A DNA stretch of 64,000 nt from CAVRUD01 sp963724285 (GTDB lineage: Bacteria > Chloroflexota > Chloroflexia > Thermomicrobiales > UBA6265). The translations under genes were made by a program, and so were the position numbers. Where the stretch lies: assembly GCA_963724285.1 (NCBI GenBank), contig CAVRUD010000005.1, positions 186,001 through 250,000 of the forward strand, in the 5' to 3' direction. Below the pieces are notes generated by a model. The model worked only from the letters and a program-made list of their open reading frames with translations, did not search any database and was not told the DNA's origin. The stretch's first letter is position 1. Each line of letters opens with the position of its first letter. Of the stretch, positions 38,786 to 47,256 are shown piece by piece.

Positions 38786-39631
38786 TCAGCCGCCGCGCTC
38801 AGTCGCGCCAACGTCTCGGCCAGCAGGGATCACCTGCGTTCGTCGTGACGCCCAGTCGGTCCGCCCGACCAACAATCCGACCGCACCTATCCCGATCAGC
38901 CCGAAGCTAATCCAGTAGGCGGCGGGTAGGGGACCGATGTAGAGGCTGTCCGTCCTGATTCGCTCGATGAAGAAGCGGACCGTGCCGTACGCGATCAGAT
39001 AGACCCAGAGAGCGTCGCCCTCGCGCAGGCGACGGTCGGTCGGAATGCGCAACACCATCCAGCACAGCGCCGCGGCGATCAGGATATTGGCGATCGATTC
39101 GTACAGAAACGTCGGGTGAAAAGTGGCGACATCGGAATACTCAGCCGGCCGCCGGCGAGGACTGATCTCGACCGCCCACGGCAGGTCAGACGGCGTGCCA
39201 AATGCCTCCTGATTGGCCCAGTTGCCCCAGCGCCCGATTGCCTGCGCCACGGCAAGTCCAGGGACGATGACATCGGCCCAACGAAGGAGACGTTCACCCC
39301 GACGATGACAGAGGTACGCCAGCATCAACACCCCGGCGACGATCGCGCCATGGATCGTCATTCCTCCGAGGCGAATATTGATGATCTCTGACGGGCGATC
39401 GGTGAAGTAGTCGAACCGGAGCAGGACGTAGTAGGCCCGGGCGCCGATCAACCCCGCAACGACAACCAGCGGGGCAATATCGAGGATGAACTCCGGGTCC
39501 ATCCCTCGTCGCCGGGCGAGCTCCCGCGACAGCCAGATGGCGACGATGATCCCGAGCAAGATGAAAAGGGCGTACCACCTGATCGACATGCTGCCGATCT
39601 CGATAGCGGTTGGGTCAGCGGGCGATGGCAC
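38786..39631 (-). CDS. lgt: prolipoprotein diacylglyceryl transferase
   Basis: Lgt adds a diacylglyceryl group to the lipobox cysteine of preprolipoproteins in the membrane. About seven membrane helices are visible. Family motifs: GSMSIRWYALFILLG, the conserved GARAYYVLLRFDYF, HGAIVAGVLMLAYLC, the Lgt signature GRWGNWANQEAFG, and the C-terminal RFFIERIRTDSLY. The length is 281 residues. I start at the GTG (complement of 39629-39631) that gives PSPADPTAIEIGS ahead of the first helix, as in other Lgt proteins. This overlaps the upstream kinase gene by 17 bp. Confidence 0.9.
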   Translation of the reverse strand: MPSPADPTAIEIGSMSIRWYALFILLGIIVAIWLSRELARRRGMDPEFILDIAPLVVVAGLIGARAYYVLLRFDYFTDRPSEIINIRLGGMTIHGAIVAGVLMLAYLCHRRGERLLRWADVIVPGLAVAQAIGRWGNWANQEAFGTPSDLPWAVEISPRRRPAEYSDVATFHPTFLYESIANILIAAALCWMVLRIPTDRRLREGDALWVYLIAYGTVRFFIERIRTDSLYIGPLPAAYWISFGLIGIGAVGLLVGRTDWASRRTQVIPAGRDVGATERGG

Positions 39632-40601
39632 GCGGTCGCACCTTGGCGTGGGCCTGGAACGCCTCGATGTTCGCCCTGGTCGGAAGGCCGTCAAGGGCAC
39701 CGGGACGGGTCGTCGCCAGCGCTCCGGCGGCGGCGGCGAACCGCATGTCCTCGACGTCTGGAGGACGCCAGTCGCTCTCCACAAGCCTGACGATCAGCCC
39801 GGCGGTAAATGCGTCCCCTGCTCCGGTCGGTTCGACTGCCTGGACATCGTACGGCGCAACATGCTGAGGAGCGTCCGCTCCGGATGGTAGGAACCACGCA
39901 CCGCGAGCGCCGTCGGTGAGGACGACGATCCCGGCGGTCCAGGACCGGGCAGCTGAGTAGGCCTCGTCCACTGAGTTGCTGCCGAACAGGAAGCGGGCAT
40001 CGTCTACGCTGAGTTTGAGGAGGGTTGCTCGGCGGGCAATTGACGCGCACAGATTGATGGCGTCCTCTCTGGAGTCCCAGAGCGCAGGACGAGCATTGAC
40101 ATCGAAGCAGATCGGCACCCCGGACGCGGTAGCGATCTCCGCTGCCCGCTCAATCGCGCGCCGCGACGGTTCAACAGCGAGCGCCACCGATCCGACGACG
40201 ATTCCGGCTGTTTCGGGGATTCCGGCCGCGCCGGCGTCTTGGACTGAAAGGAGGCGGTCCGCCAGGCGCATGAACCTGAAATGCCCATCGCCGTGGGCGT
40301 CTTTCCAGGCCAGCGCCAGCGACGTTTCCGTCCCGTCGACCATGCGCAACCGGCTGGTATCGACCCGATCGGACTGGAGCGTTGTGCGGAGTCGCTCCCC
40401 GAACGGGTCGTCGCCGACCACGCCGCAGAATGCCGCAGGAACGCCTAGCCGGGCGAGCGCCACCGCGACGTTGGCGGGCGCTCCACCAGGCCGGACATCG
40501 AACCGGGCAACGTCGTGAAGGCCGGTAGCCGGCGGCGCTGCTATCAGGTCGATCAACACTTCGCCGATCGATAGCAGCGGGCGCACCGGAGCGTCAGCCA
40601 C
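39615..40601 (-). CDS. PfkB-family sugar kinase (fructokinase-like)
   Basis: A 328-residue ribokinase-fold enzyme. It opens LLSIGEVLIDLIAAPP and has the substrate-binding VRPGGAPANVAVALARLG near residue 37. The C-terminal PfkB signature is VEPTGAGDAFTAGLIV, whose Asp is the catalytic base. This pattern is closest to fructokinases, but substrate preference cannot be fixed from sequence. The gene lies 8 bp after relA and overlaps lgt, so the three form one minus-strand unit. Confidence 0.88.
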   Translation of the reverse strand: MADAPVRPLLSIGEVLIDLIAAPPATGLHDVARFDVRPGGAPANVAVALARLGVPAAFCGVVGDDPFGERLRTTLQSDRVDTSRLRMVDGTETSLALAWKDAHGDGHFRFMRLADRLLSVQDAGAAGIPETAGIVVGSVALAVEPSRRAIERAAEIATASGVPICFDVNARPALWDSREDAINLCASIARRATLLKLSVDDARFLFGSNSVDEAYSAARSWTAGIVVLTDGARGAWFLPSGADAPQHVAPYDVQAVEPTGAGDAFTAGLIVRLVESDWRPPDVEDMRFAAAAGALATTRPGALDGLPTRANIEAFQAHAKVRPRAIAR

Positions 40602-40609
40602 TGGCTGGG

Positions 40610-42946
40610 CTACGCATTGGCGCGGATGCGGCCGGGCATCGCCGCGGTCTCGCGGCGAACCTCGACCACATCCCGGATGCTTTCCAGTTTCTGCAGTAGC
40701 CGGCCGAGCTGACTCACCCCTTCGACCTCCATGGTCAACAGGAGGGTCACTGTGCGGTCGTCGTGCGTCGTCGTGAGCAGGGAGAGGATGTTGACCTTCT
40801 CGTCCGCCAGCAGCGTGCTGACGTCCTTGAGGAGGCCCACACGATCCCAGGCGCTGATCCGGGCGGCGACCGGGAAGGTACTACCCCCTTGGTTACCCCA
40901 GCCGACCGGAACGAGCCGCTCCGGATCGGGAATGTTGATCAGGTTCGGGCAATCGGTGCGATGAACCGTGATGCCTCTGCCTCGGGTGGTATAGCCAATG
41001 ATCTGATCGCCCATCACCGGCTTGCAGCACGAGGCGAGATTCGTCAGCAATCCGCCGGCACCCATCACCTCGACCCGCGCCGGGGATGACGGAGCGACGA
41101 CGTTCGTCGGAAAGGTGAACTCGTCCTTCCGGGTCTCGCCAACGCGAGCGACAATCTGCTGCGGCGACACCGCCCCGTACCCAATGGCGGCGAGGAAATC
41201 GTCGATTTTCTGATACATCGGGAAGTGCTTGAGGATCTCGTCGGACTTCGATTCGATGCTGAGTCGGCGTAGCTCCCGATCGAGGATCTCGCGGCCCTGC
41301 GCGATCATCTCGTCCCGCTGTTGCCGCCGGAACCACTGCCGGATCTTCTCCCGGGCCGCGGCGGTGACCACATACCCGCCTTCGGCCTGGAGCCAGTCGC
41401 GGCTCGGGCCGACTTTGGCCTTGCTGGTCAGGATCCGCACGACTTGGCCGTTCTCGAGCTTGTAGTCGAGGGCGACCTGCTGGTCATTGACCTTGGCGCC
41501 GACGCAGTGATGACCGACGTCGGTGTGGATTCGATAGGCGAAGTCGATCGGCGTCGCGCCCCTGGGCAGTTCCTTGATCTCACCACCCGGGGTGAAGACG
41601 TAGATCATGTCCTGGAAGATATCGGACTTCAGGGATTCGACGAACTCCTCGGCGTCGGAGATCTCCTTCTGCCAGTCCATCAGCTGGCGCAGCCAGGCGA
41701 TCTTGTCTTCGAGCCGGTCGTCCTTCCTGCCACCCTCTTTGTACCGCCAGTGGGCGGCGACGCCGTATTCGGCGACCTGGTGCATTTCCCGAGAGCGGAT
41801 CTGGATTTCGAGCGAGTGGCCATCGAGCCCGATCACCGCGGTGTGCAGGCTCTGGTACATGCTCTCCTTCGGCGTGCCGATGTAGTCATCGAACTCGCCC
41901 GGGATCGGGTGCCACATACTGTGCACCACACCCAGGGCGCCGTAGCAGTCCTTCTTGCTCTCGACGATCACGCGCACGCCGACGACATCGTAGATCTCGT
42001 CGAAGTTGCGCTGCTTCTGCTGCATCTTCCGGTAGATCGAATAGATGTGCTTTCCTCGCCCGGACAATTCGGCCTCGATGCCATTCTCCCGGAGGGCATC
42101 GCGCAGGTCGGAAAGGACCCGGATGATATAGGCCGCCCGGTCGGGCTCCCGCTCGGCCAAGGACTTCGTGATCTGCTGATAGGCCTCAGGGTTGAGGTAT
42201 CGGAACGCCAGATCCTCCAGCTCGGATTTCACCGGCCAGATGCCCAGCCTGTTCGCCAGCGGCGCGTAGATCTCCATCGTCTGCTGGGCGATCTTGACCT
42301 GCTTGTCCGGCGGCATCGCCCCCAACGTGCGCATGTTGTGGAGGCGATCGGCGAGTTTGATCAGGACGACACCGATGTCATCGACCATCGCCAGGAACAT
42401 CTTGCGCAGGCTTTCCGCCTGCTGCGCCTTCTCGCGGTTCCGACCGGGATCGGGCTCCCCGGACCACTTGATCTGTCCGAGCTTGGTAACGCCATCGACC
42501 AGCTTTGCCACCCGGGCACCGAGGCCGGCCTCGACCTCTTCCAGCGTGACCTCGGTATCCTCGACGACATCGTGCATGATCCCGCCGGCGACTGTTTCGG
42601 CGTCGAGGGACATGTTGGCCAGGATCATCGCCGTGCGCAGGGGATGCACGACGTAGGGCTCACCGGAGCGCCGGAACATGCCGTCATGGGCGCGGATCGC
42701 CATCGCCTTGGCGTTCTCGATCAACTCGAGGTTGGCCAGGGCTGGACCGTTGGTCTTGTAGAGGGCGGCATCGAGATCGGCGAGCGCCCCGAGGATTGCT
42801 GGATCTGACCCCACATCCGTCAGCGCCGCCGCAACCTGAGGACCCACCGGAATCGCGATGGCCTCTACAACGTCTCTGTCCGCCGCCTCACCGATGCGGA
42901 GATCGGCAGTGGCGACATCGCCTGAGGGGCTGGGAACGTGCTGCAT
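40610..42946 (-). CDS. relA: bifunctional (p)ppGpp synthetase/hydrolase
   Basis: A Rel-type enzyme of 778 residues that makes and degrades the alarmone ppGpp. The N-terminal HD hydrolase domain has the metal-binding HDVVEDTE and the KLADRLHNMRTL segment. The synthetase domain follows with GVRVIVESKKDCYGALGVVH, SMYQSLHTAVIGLDG and AAHWRYKEG. Then come the TGS domain (VFTPGGEIKELPRGATPIDF), the Zn-finger-like region ASCCKPVMGD and a C-terminal ACT domain. Both active sites look complete, so it is probably the only long RSH of the genome. ATG at complement 42944-42946; a good promoter lies upstream. Confidence 0.95.
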   Translation of the reverse strand: MQHVPSPSGDVATADLRIGEAADRDVVEAIAIPVGPQVAAALTDVGSDPAILGALADLDAALYKTNGPALANLELIENAKAMAIRAHDGMFRRSGEPYVVHPLRTAMILANMSLDAETVAGGIMHDVVEDTEVTLEEVEAGLGARVAKLVDGVTKLGQIKWSGEPDPGRNREKAQQAESLRKMFLAMVDDIGVVLIKLADRLHNMRTLGAMPPDKQVKIAQQTMEIYAPLANRLGIWPVKSELEDLAFRYLNPEAYQQITKSLAEREPDRAAYIIRVLSDLRDALRENGIEAELSGRGKHIYSIYRKMQQKQRNFDEIYDVVGVRVIVESKKDCYGALGVVHSMWHPIPGEFDDYIGTPKESMYQSLHTAVIGLDGHSLEIQIRSREMHQVAEYGVAAHWRYKEGGRKDDRLEDKIAWLRQLMDWQKEISDAEEFVESLKSDIFQDMIYVFTPGGEIKELPRGATPIDFAYRIHTDVGHHCVGAKVNDQQVALDYKLENGQVVRILTSKAKVGPSRDWLQAEGGYVVTAAAREKIRQWFRRQQRDEMIAQGREILDRELRRLSIESKSDEILKHFPMYQKIDDFLAAIGYGAVSPQQIVARVGETRKDEFTFPTNVVAPSSPARVEVMGAGGLLTNLASCCKPVMGDQIIGYTTRGRGITVHRTDCPNLINIPDPERLVPVGWGNQGGSTFPVAARISAWDRVGLLKDVSTLLADEKVNILSLLTTTHDDRTVTLLLTMEVEGVSQLGRLLQKLESIRDVVEVRRETAAMPGRIRANA

Positions 42947-43030
42947 TGGCAAGTATTACCTTGATGCGAGGAAAAAAGGAGTTACCGGTGGCGGCTCCTG
43001 CAGCGTCGCATGTTCCGTCAGAGTGGCGGG

Positions 43031-43059
43031 AGTGTACGCAAACGTTGGTGCACCGTCAA
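43031..43059 (-). promoter_or_regulatory. sigma-70 promoter for relA
   Basis: On the minus strand, TTGACG (complement 43054-43059), a 17-base spacer and TACACT (complement 43031-43036). It lies about 85 bases before the relA start codon, the best sigma-70-like promoter seen in the window. Confidence 0.7.
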
Positions 43060-43183
43060 CAATAGGTGGCCCCTCCGGACCACGACACTCTGCCTAAATC
43101 TACGCATAAACGGTCAATTTGGATCTATCCGGTGGTGCCAGTTGGTTGGCCCGCGCCCGGTGTCGAACATTGCAAAAGACGCA

Positions 43184-43268
43184 TTAAGAGCGCCCATCAG
43201 CACCGTCGTTCTCAGTCCCGGAGGGACTACGTAGGTTTAGCGCCAGGTTTCAACCTGGCGTCCGCCGC
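43184..43268. repeat. MITE fragment (element M5)
   Basis: TTAAGAGCGCCCATCA (43184-43199) is a terminal repeat of the M1 family. It is followed by CAGTCCCGGAGGGACTACGT and GCGCCAGGTTTCAACCTGGC, the core of M2 and M4 in reverse. No second end is visible. It lies between the divergent relA and moeA genes, so it is outside any coding sequence. The rest of the 42947-43374 gap holds only promoters. Confidence 0.6.
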
Positions 43269-43311
43269 TCGGACGATTGTAGGAATCGCCGTCCCGATGG
43301 ATACTCAATGC

Positions 43312-43339
43312 TTGAGTGCCAAGGTCATTGCGGTACCCT
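43312..43339 (+). promoter_or_regulatory. candidate promoter for moeA
   Basis: TTGAGT (43312-43317), a 16-base spacer and TACCCT (43334-43339), about 35 bases before the start codon. The -10 is weak, so the call is modest. Confidence 0.4.
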
Positions 43340-43374
43340 GACCGGCCATCACCTTCCCACCGATGAGGAGCACC

Positions 43375-44676
43375 GTGGCGCAGACCAAACATCAAGGAAA
43401 CCTTGCCGTCAGCGCACAAGCGGATGAGTACCGGCTACAGCATCCGGCTGAAGTCCGGGAGACCATCCTGCGCCATGCATCCGCGTTGCCCCTGGAAACG
43501 GTGGCCATCTCAGATGCCAACTGGCGTGTTCTGGGGGCGGATCTGATCGCTCCGGAAGACCATCCGCCGTTTCCTGCCGCGACGATGGACGGATTTGCCG
43601 TCCTAGCCGAGGATCATTCGCCCTGGCGGGAAATCCTTGGAGACCAGATGGCGGGCCGGGTTCAAGACCTGGAGGTCACGCCGGGGACTGCGGTTCGGAT
43701 TACGACCGGAGCACCCCTGCCGAAAGGCGCTGACGCGGTCGTCCAGGTCGAACTCACCGAGCCGGCCGAAGACCACGTGATCATCCACGACGAGAACGTC
43801 AGCCCTGGCCAGAATGTGCGCCCCGTCGGCGTCGACTTGCGCAAGGGGGACCTACTAGTGCCGGCCGGGACAGTCCTGGGTCCGGCAGAGATTGGACTCG
43901 TGGCCGGCTTCGGCCACATTCCGGTCACGGTTCACCGGCGGATTCGGGTCAGCGTCCTGTCTACCGGCGATGAACTGGTCGAGCCCGGGCAACGTCTAGG
44001 CCCGGGGCAAATCCGAGACTCGAATCGGTTCAGCCTGATCGCGGCCCTCCGAGGCGAAGGGGCAGAAGTCGTCTGGTCGGGAAAGGCTCCCGACGAGCGG
44101 GAGCCCCTGCGCGCGCTCCTCGAAGAACGTATTGCCACCAGCGATGTGGTCGTCACCAGCGGCGGCGTCTCAATGGGCGAACTGGATCTGGTCAAGGCAC
44201 TCATGGGTGAACTGACGGGAGTCAGAGTCCATGTCCGTCGGGTCTTCATGAAGCCCGGCAAGCCGTTTACCTTCGCCACCGCCGAGCGCTCCGATCCAAC
44301 GGAATGCACTCCGCCAGTCCTGATCTTCGGCCTGCCCGGGAATCCAGTCTCCGCCCTGGCCGGATTTGAGGTATTCGTCCGGCCTGCACTGGCCACACTC
44401 TCCGGCAAGCGGTCTATCGACCGGCCCAAGGTCCCCGTTCGCCTCACGGAGGAAACGCGCCCGAGCGACCGGATCGAATACCAGCGGGCAATCGTCCGGG
44501 TGGGTCAAAACGGGCGCCTGGAGGCGGCGACGACCGGCAGCCAAGCGTCATCCCGCCTGGTCTCCTTCGTTGGAGCGAACGCCTTGCTCGAAATCTCGCC
44601 CCGTTCGGAGCCGTACGCCTCCGGGGAGATTGTCACGGCCCTCCTCACTGGACCGCTCCGGGGACCCGACGAGTAG
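43375..44676 (+). CDS. moeA: molybdopterin molybdenumtransferase
   Basis: MoeA inserts molybdate into adenylylated molybdopterin in the last step of cofactor synthesis. The 433-residue protein shows domain III/IV motifs: HPPFPAATMDGFAVLAEDH, VTPGTAVRITTGAPLPKGAD, STGDELVEPGQ, VVTSGGVSMGELDLVKALM (the GGVS molybdate/MPT loop) and VLIFGLPGNPVSALAGFEVF. The C-terminal domain IV follows. The start could be ATG 43363 or GTG 43375. GAGGAG at 43365-43370 favours the GTG, though the spacing is short. It is convergent with the double GNAT gene; the stop codons are only 4 bp apart. Confidence 0.9.
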   Translation: MAQTKHQGNLAVSAQADEYRLQHPAEVRETILRHASALPLETVAISDANWRVLGADLIAPEDHPPFPAATMDGFAVLAEDHSPWREILGDQMAGRVQDLEVTPGTAVRITTGAPLPKGADAVVQVELTEPAEDHVIIHDENVSPGQNVRPVGVDLRKGDLLVPAGTVLGPAEIGLVAGFGHIPVTVHRRIRVSVLSTGDELVEPGQRLGPGQIRDSNRFSLIAALRGEGAEVVWSGKAPDEREPLRALLEERIATSDVVVTSGGVSMGELDLVKALMGELTGVRVHVRRVFMKPGKPFTFATAERSDPTECTPPVLIFGLPGNPVSALAGFEVFVRPALATLSGKRSIDRPKVPVRLTEETRPSDRIEYQRAIVRVGQNGRLEAATTGSQASSRLVSFVGANALLEISPRSEPYASGEIVTALLTGPLRGPDE

Positions 44677-44680
44677 GCCC

Positions 44681-45662
44681 CTACTCATCCTCATCCTCGG
44701 CAATGACGGCGCCGTCGCGCAGCATCTTTTCCCAGATCGAGAAGCCCCGGGTGATCGACATACCGGCCTGCTCGTAGACCTTTGTCGCCCCGGTGGCATT
44801 GGCGGTATCCACACCCAGGGCCACCGATGGTAGGCCGCGCTCGAAGAACGCCGCGAAGGACCATTCAAGGAGTGCGCGCGCAATACCCCGCCGCCGCCAC
44901 TCCGGCAGGACCCCGACACGCTGGATCCAACCGCCCCCGCCGGGCGAGTTCTTGCCGATCAAAGCGCCCACTAAGCTCGTCGCCGGCGAACGCCATCCAC
45001 CAAAGTCCAGGATCATGATCGTCCTGCTTTCGCCGCTTGGTCCACTGCTCGAACGAGCGCGGCCGGTGTCCCCAGTGCAGGGCAAAGGCTGCCTCGGTGG
45101 TCTTCCAGATGAGGCGCTCGTCTGCCTCATCGCGGGCAGCCCGGATGCTGATTCCATTTGGCACTTCGCCAACCTGCGGAGGGCCAGAGAAGACGATCTG
45201 CATGCGCCAAAATTGACGCGCGAGGTTGTATCCCAATCCACCCATGAGGGCGGCCGCCTCATTGTTGTAGGCGTTCGTCGGGTTTTGGAGCATGACTCGA
45301 GCGCCTTCGGGGGCGCGGTCGACGAAGTCGGCGGCACGCCGCTCTGTCCAGCGAACCAGCGCGGTGCCGATGCCCCGGCCCTCGTAATCAGCGTGGACAT
45401 ACCCTTCGGCATCGATCCCCGAGAACTCTCCCTCACCGGTGCAGTTGGCATACCCCACGATTCGCCCGTCGTGGTCTACAGCTAACTGGACATCATTGGC
45501 ATGGTCCAACTCCTCCCAGTCGACGGCGAATTCCTCCTTAGGGGTGTCGATCTCGCCGAACTCACGCATGTCAGATGAGACGACAACCTCAAACACCCCG
45601 TCTAGATCATCTCTTGTCGCGGCGCGCAGCGTAAATGTTGGGACCGATGCGTTCGCGGTCAT
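44681..45662 (-). CDS. tandem GNAT acetyltransferase; one frame break
   Basis: Two GNAT domains in a row. The first ends with EGYVHADYEGRGIGTALVRW (the R/Q-x-x-G-x-G acetyl-CoA loop) and the second with RVGVLPEWRRRGIARALLEW and VYEQAGM. The halves are in different frames. One extra base at about 44966-44969 must be removed to join AFAGDELSG to ALIGKNSPGGGGW. The corrected length is 326 residues. Such double GNAT proteins resemble mycothiol synthase, but a mycothiol role is not implied here. I start at the ATG at complement 45660-45662, which has GGAG 7 bases upstream. Confidence 0.8.
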
Positions 45663-46053
45663 TTTCAGCTCCAGAATCTCGCCATTGGTGTCACGCAGCG
45701 GCAGAGGTTGGGTGCACATTGGAACCAAGCGTGTGACTCAGGGCCGAAACGACGGCGCGTGCTGAGCAGCACGGAGCCTACACCGTGATGCCAAGTTCAT
45801 CTACGTTCGACACGTTCTCGTGGACTGTCAGGCGTGATTTGTCAGGGTTCTCGGACTGGTAGGGCGCAGGGCAAGCCCTGCGCCCTACCGGTTGGCGAAT
45901 CACCCCTGACGCAACATTAGATTGGGGGCTTCAGCCGAGTTCAGACAGATGGCATGTCCCTTGCGCCTCCTCTCATCTGATCGGCGGCTTCGTCGACAGT
46001 GCGTCCGGATCGTAGACAACGACGCGGTCGCGGGCGATTCAGGAGGACGAACA
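45663..46053. other. intergenic region between the GNAT gene and the small acidic protein
   Basis: No gene supported. It holds the palindromic element at 45828-45913 and the leader of the next gene. The divergent promoters were not resolved. Confidence 0.4.
45828..45913. repeat. palindromic MITE-like element
   Basis: A perfect 15-bp stem (GGTAGGGCGCAGGGC and its complement, loop AA) at the centre. The flanking ends GTCAGGCGTGATTTGTCA and, inverted, GTCAGGGGTGATTCGCCA match at 15 of 18 bases. It is 86 bp long with no coding capacity. The ends are unrelated to the IS5/MITE family above. Confidence 0.65.
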
Positions 46054-46314
46054 ATGAGCACTCAAGTTATCTCCACCAGCGGCAGCTCGGGTGGCGCCGG
46101 CGAAGATCAGTTTGGCGTCTCGAACCTTGAGTACGACCTGATCATCACGATGGGCAATCTGCTCCAGAGTCAGGAAGTCCTGGCAAAGTATGCGGCCGAC
46201 GCGGAAGCGGCGGGCGACCTCGACACTGCGGTGATTTTCCGCGAACTGCGCGATGGCAACCGCCAGTACGTCCAGCGGCTACGGAACGCTCTCGGGCGGT
46301 ACGTTTCGAACTAG
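46054..46314 (+). CDS. 86-residue hypothetical acidic helical protein
   Basis: The ATG at 46054 has AGGAGG at 46040-46045. The N-terminal 25 residues are Ser/Gly-rich and flexible. Residues 27-85 look like two long helices (LEYDLIITMGNLLQSQEVLA; KYAADAEAAGDLDTAVIFRE; NRQYVQRLRNALGRYV), giving a small helical hairpin. No family recognised. The TAG stop codon (46312-46314) overlaps a short MITE-like end (GAGCGTTCTTCCAAGA), so the C-terminus may have been altered by insertion. Confidence 0.65.
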   Translation: MSTQVISTSGSSGGAGEDQFGVSNLEYDLIITMGNLLQSQEVLAKYAADAEAAGDLDTAVIFRELRDGNRQYVQRLRNALGRYVSN

Positions 46315-46537
46315 AGCGTTCTTCCAAGAGGTCGGCCGCGTGTCCGGGTCGCCCGGGGCTCACGGCCAACCGTTCAGACGAGCGCTTTACCGTCGCGAGA
46401 TGCCGTTGGTCTCGGATCCTCGGCAATAGCAACTCCTTGCCATTGGTCTTCTCGCCATCGATTATGGTCAGACCGCCCAGGTCCTTCGCCTGGACGGTTG
46501 AATACCTGCTCATGGATGGTCGAGGAGTCAGTGCCAA

Positions 46538-47255
46538 ATGCGAATCAAACTGCGCTATTTCGCGATGGCGCGTGAGATCCTGGGAAAAGGCGCAGAGGAG
46601 CGCGAGGTCGGGTCCGGGGCGACGGCCGGCTCGGTCTTCGATGAACTCATTGCCGAGGCGTCCAGACTCGAAGCAATGAAGGGGACCGTGCTCCTGATGG
46701 TCAATCAGGAGTACGTCAAGCCCGAAACACACGCTGAGCGACGGCGACGAGTTGGCGCTCATTCCACCGGTCAGCGGCGGGGCGAGTGACGCTCCGCCCG
46801 CTGGCCGGTTCGTCGTGACCGAGGCAGTGCTGGATCCCCGGGCGGTGGAAGCGCTCGTCGAATCACCGGCCGCCGGTGCGATCGTGACGTTCACCGGCAC
46901 TGTCCGGGACAATGCACGTGGGCGCAATGTTGTCGCGCTCGACTACGAGGCGTACGCGGCAGCAGCCGAGAAGATGCTGGCCCAGATTGGCGACGAGATT
47001 CGGGAGCGGTGGGGCATCGATCGGGTAGCCATCGCTCACCGCACCGGCTACCTCACCCCCGGCGAGGCAAGCGTGGTCATCGCGGTGGCGTCGCCACACC
47101 GCGGCGAGGCGTTCGCGGCCTGCGCCTACGCCATCGAGCGGATCAAAGAGATCGTGCCGATCTGGAAGAAGGAACACTACACCGACGGCGCAATCTGGGT
47201 CGGCAGCGAAGCTGACTACCAACGCGAGATACGCGCAAGCGCCCCAGGGACGTAG
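46538..47255 (+). CDS. MoaD-MoaE fusion (molybdopterin synthase, MoaX-like); one frame break
   Basis: The N-terminal 85 residues are a MoaD ubiquitin-like sulfur carrier: MRIKLRYFAMAREILGKGAE ... MVNQEYVKPETTLSDGDELA, with the conserved ALIPPVSGG ending whose Gly-Gly carries the thiocarboxylate. It continues, without a stop, into MoaE (FVVTEAVLDPRAVEALV; GAIVTFTGTVRDNARGRNV; MLAQIGDEIRERWGIDRVAI; PIWKKEHYTDGAIWVG with the catalytic Lys). The halves need one base dropped at about 46726-46732. The corrected length is 238 residues. Similar fusions (MoaX) occur in mycobacteria and are split at the Gly-Gly. ATG at 46538, with GAGGAG upstream. Confidence 0.85.
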
Positions 47256-47256
47256 G

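Noticed and set aside
41321..42808. 495-codon plus-strand frame opposite relA
   Set aside because: Complete overlap with the well conserved RelA; the frame is a codon-position shadow with Asp/Leu/Val/Gly bias and no ribosome site.
42947..43374. Possible T-box or riboswitch before relA
   Set aside because: I looked for the AGGGTGG antiterminator and a specifier loop; neither is present. A plain promoter (TTGACG/TACACT) explains the region.
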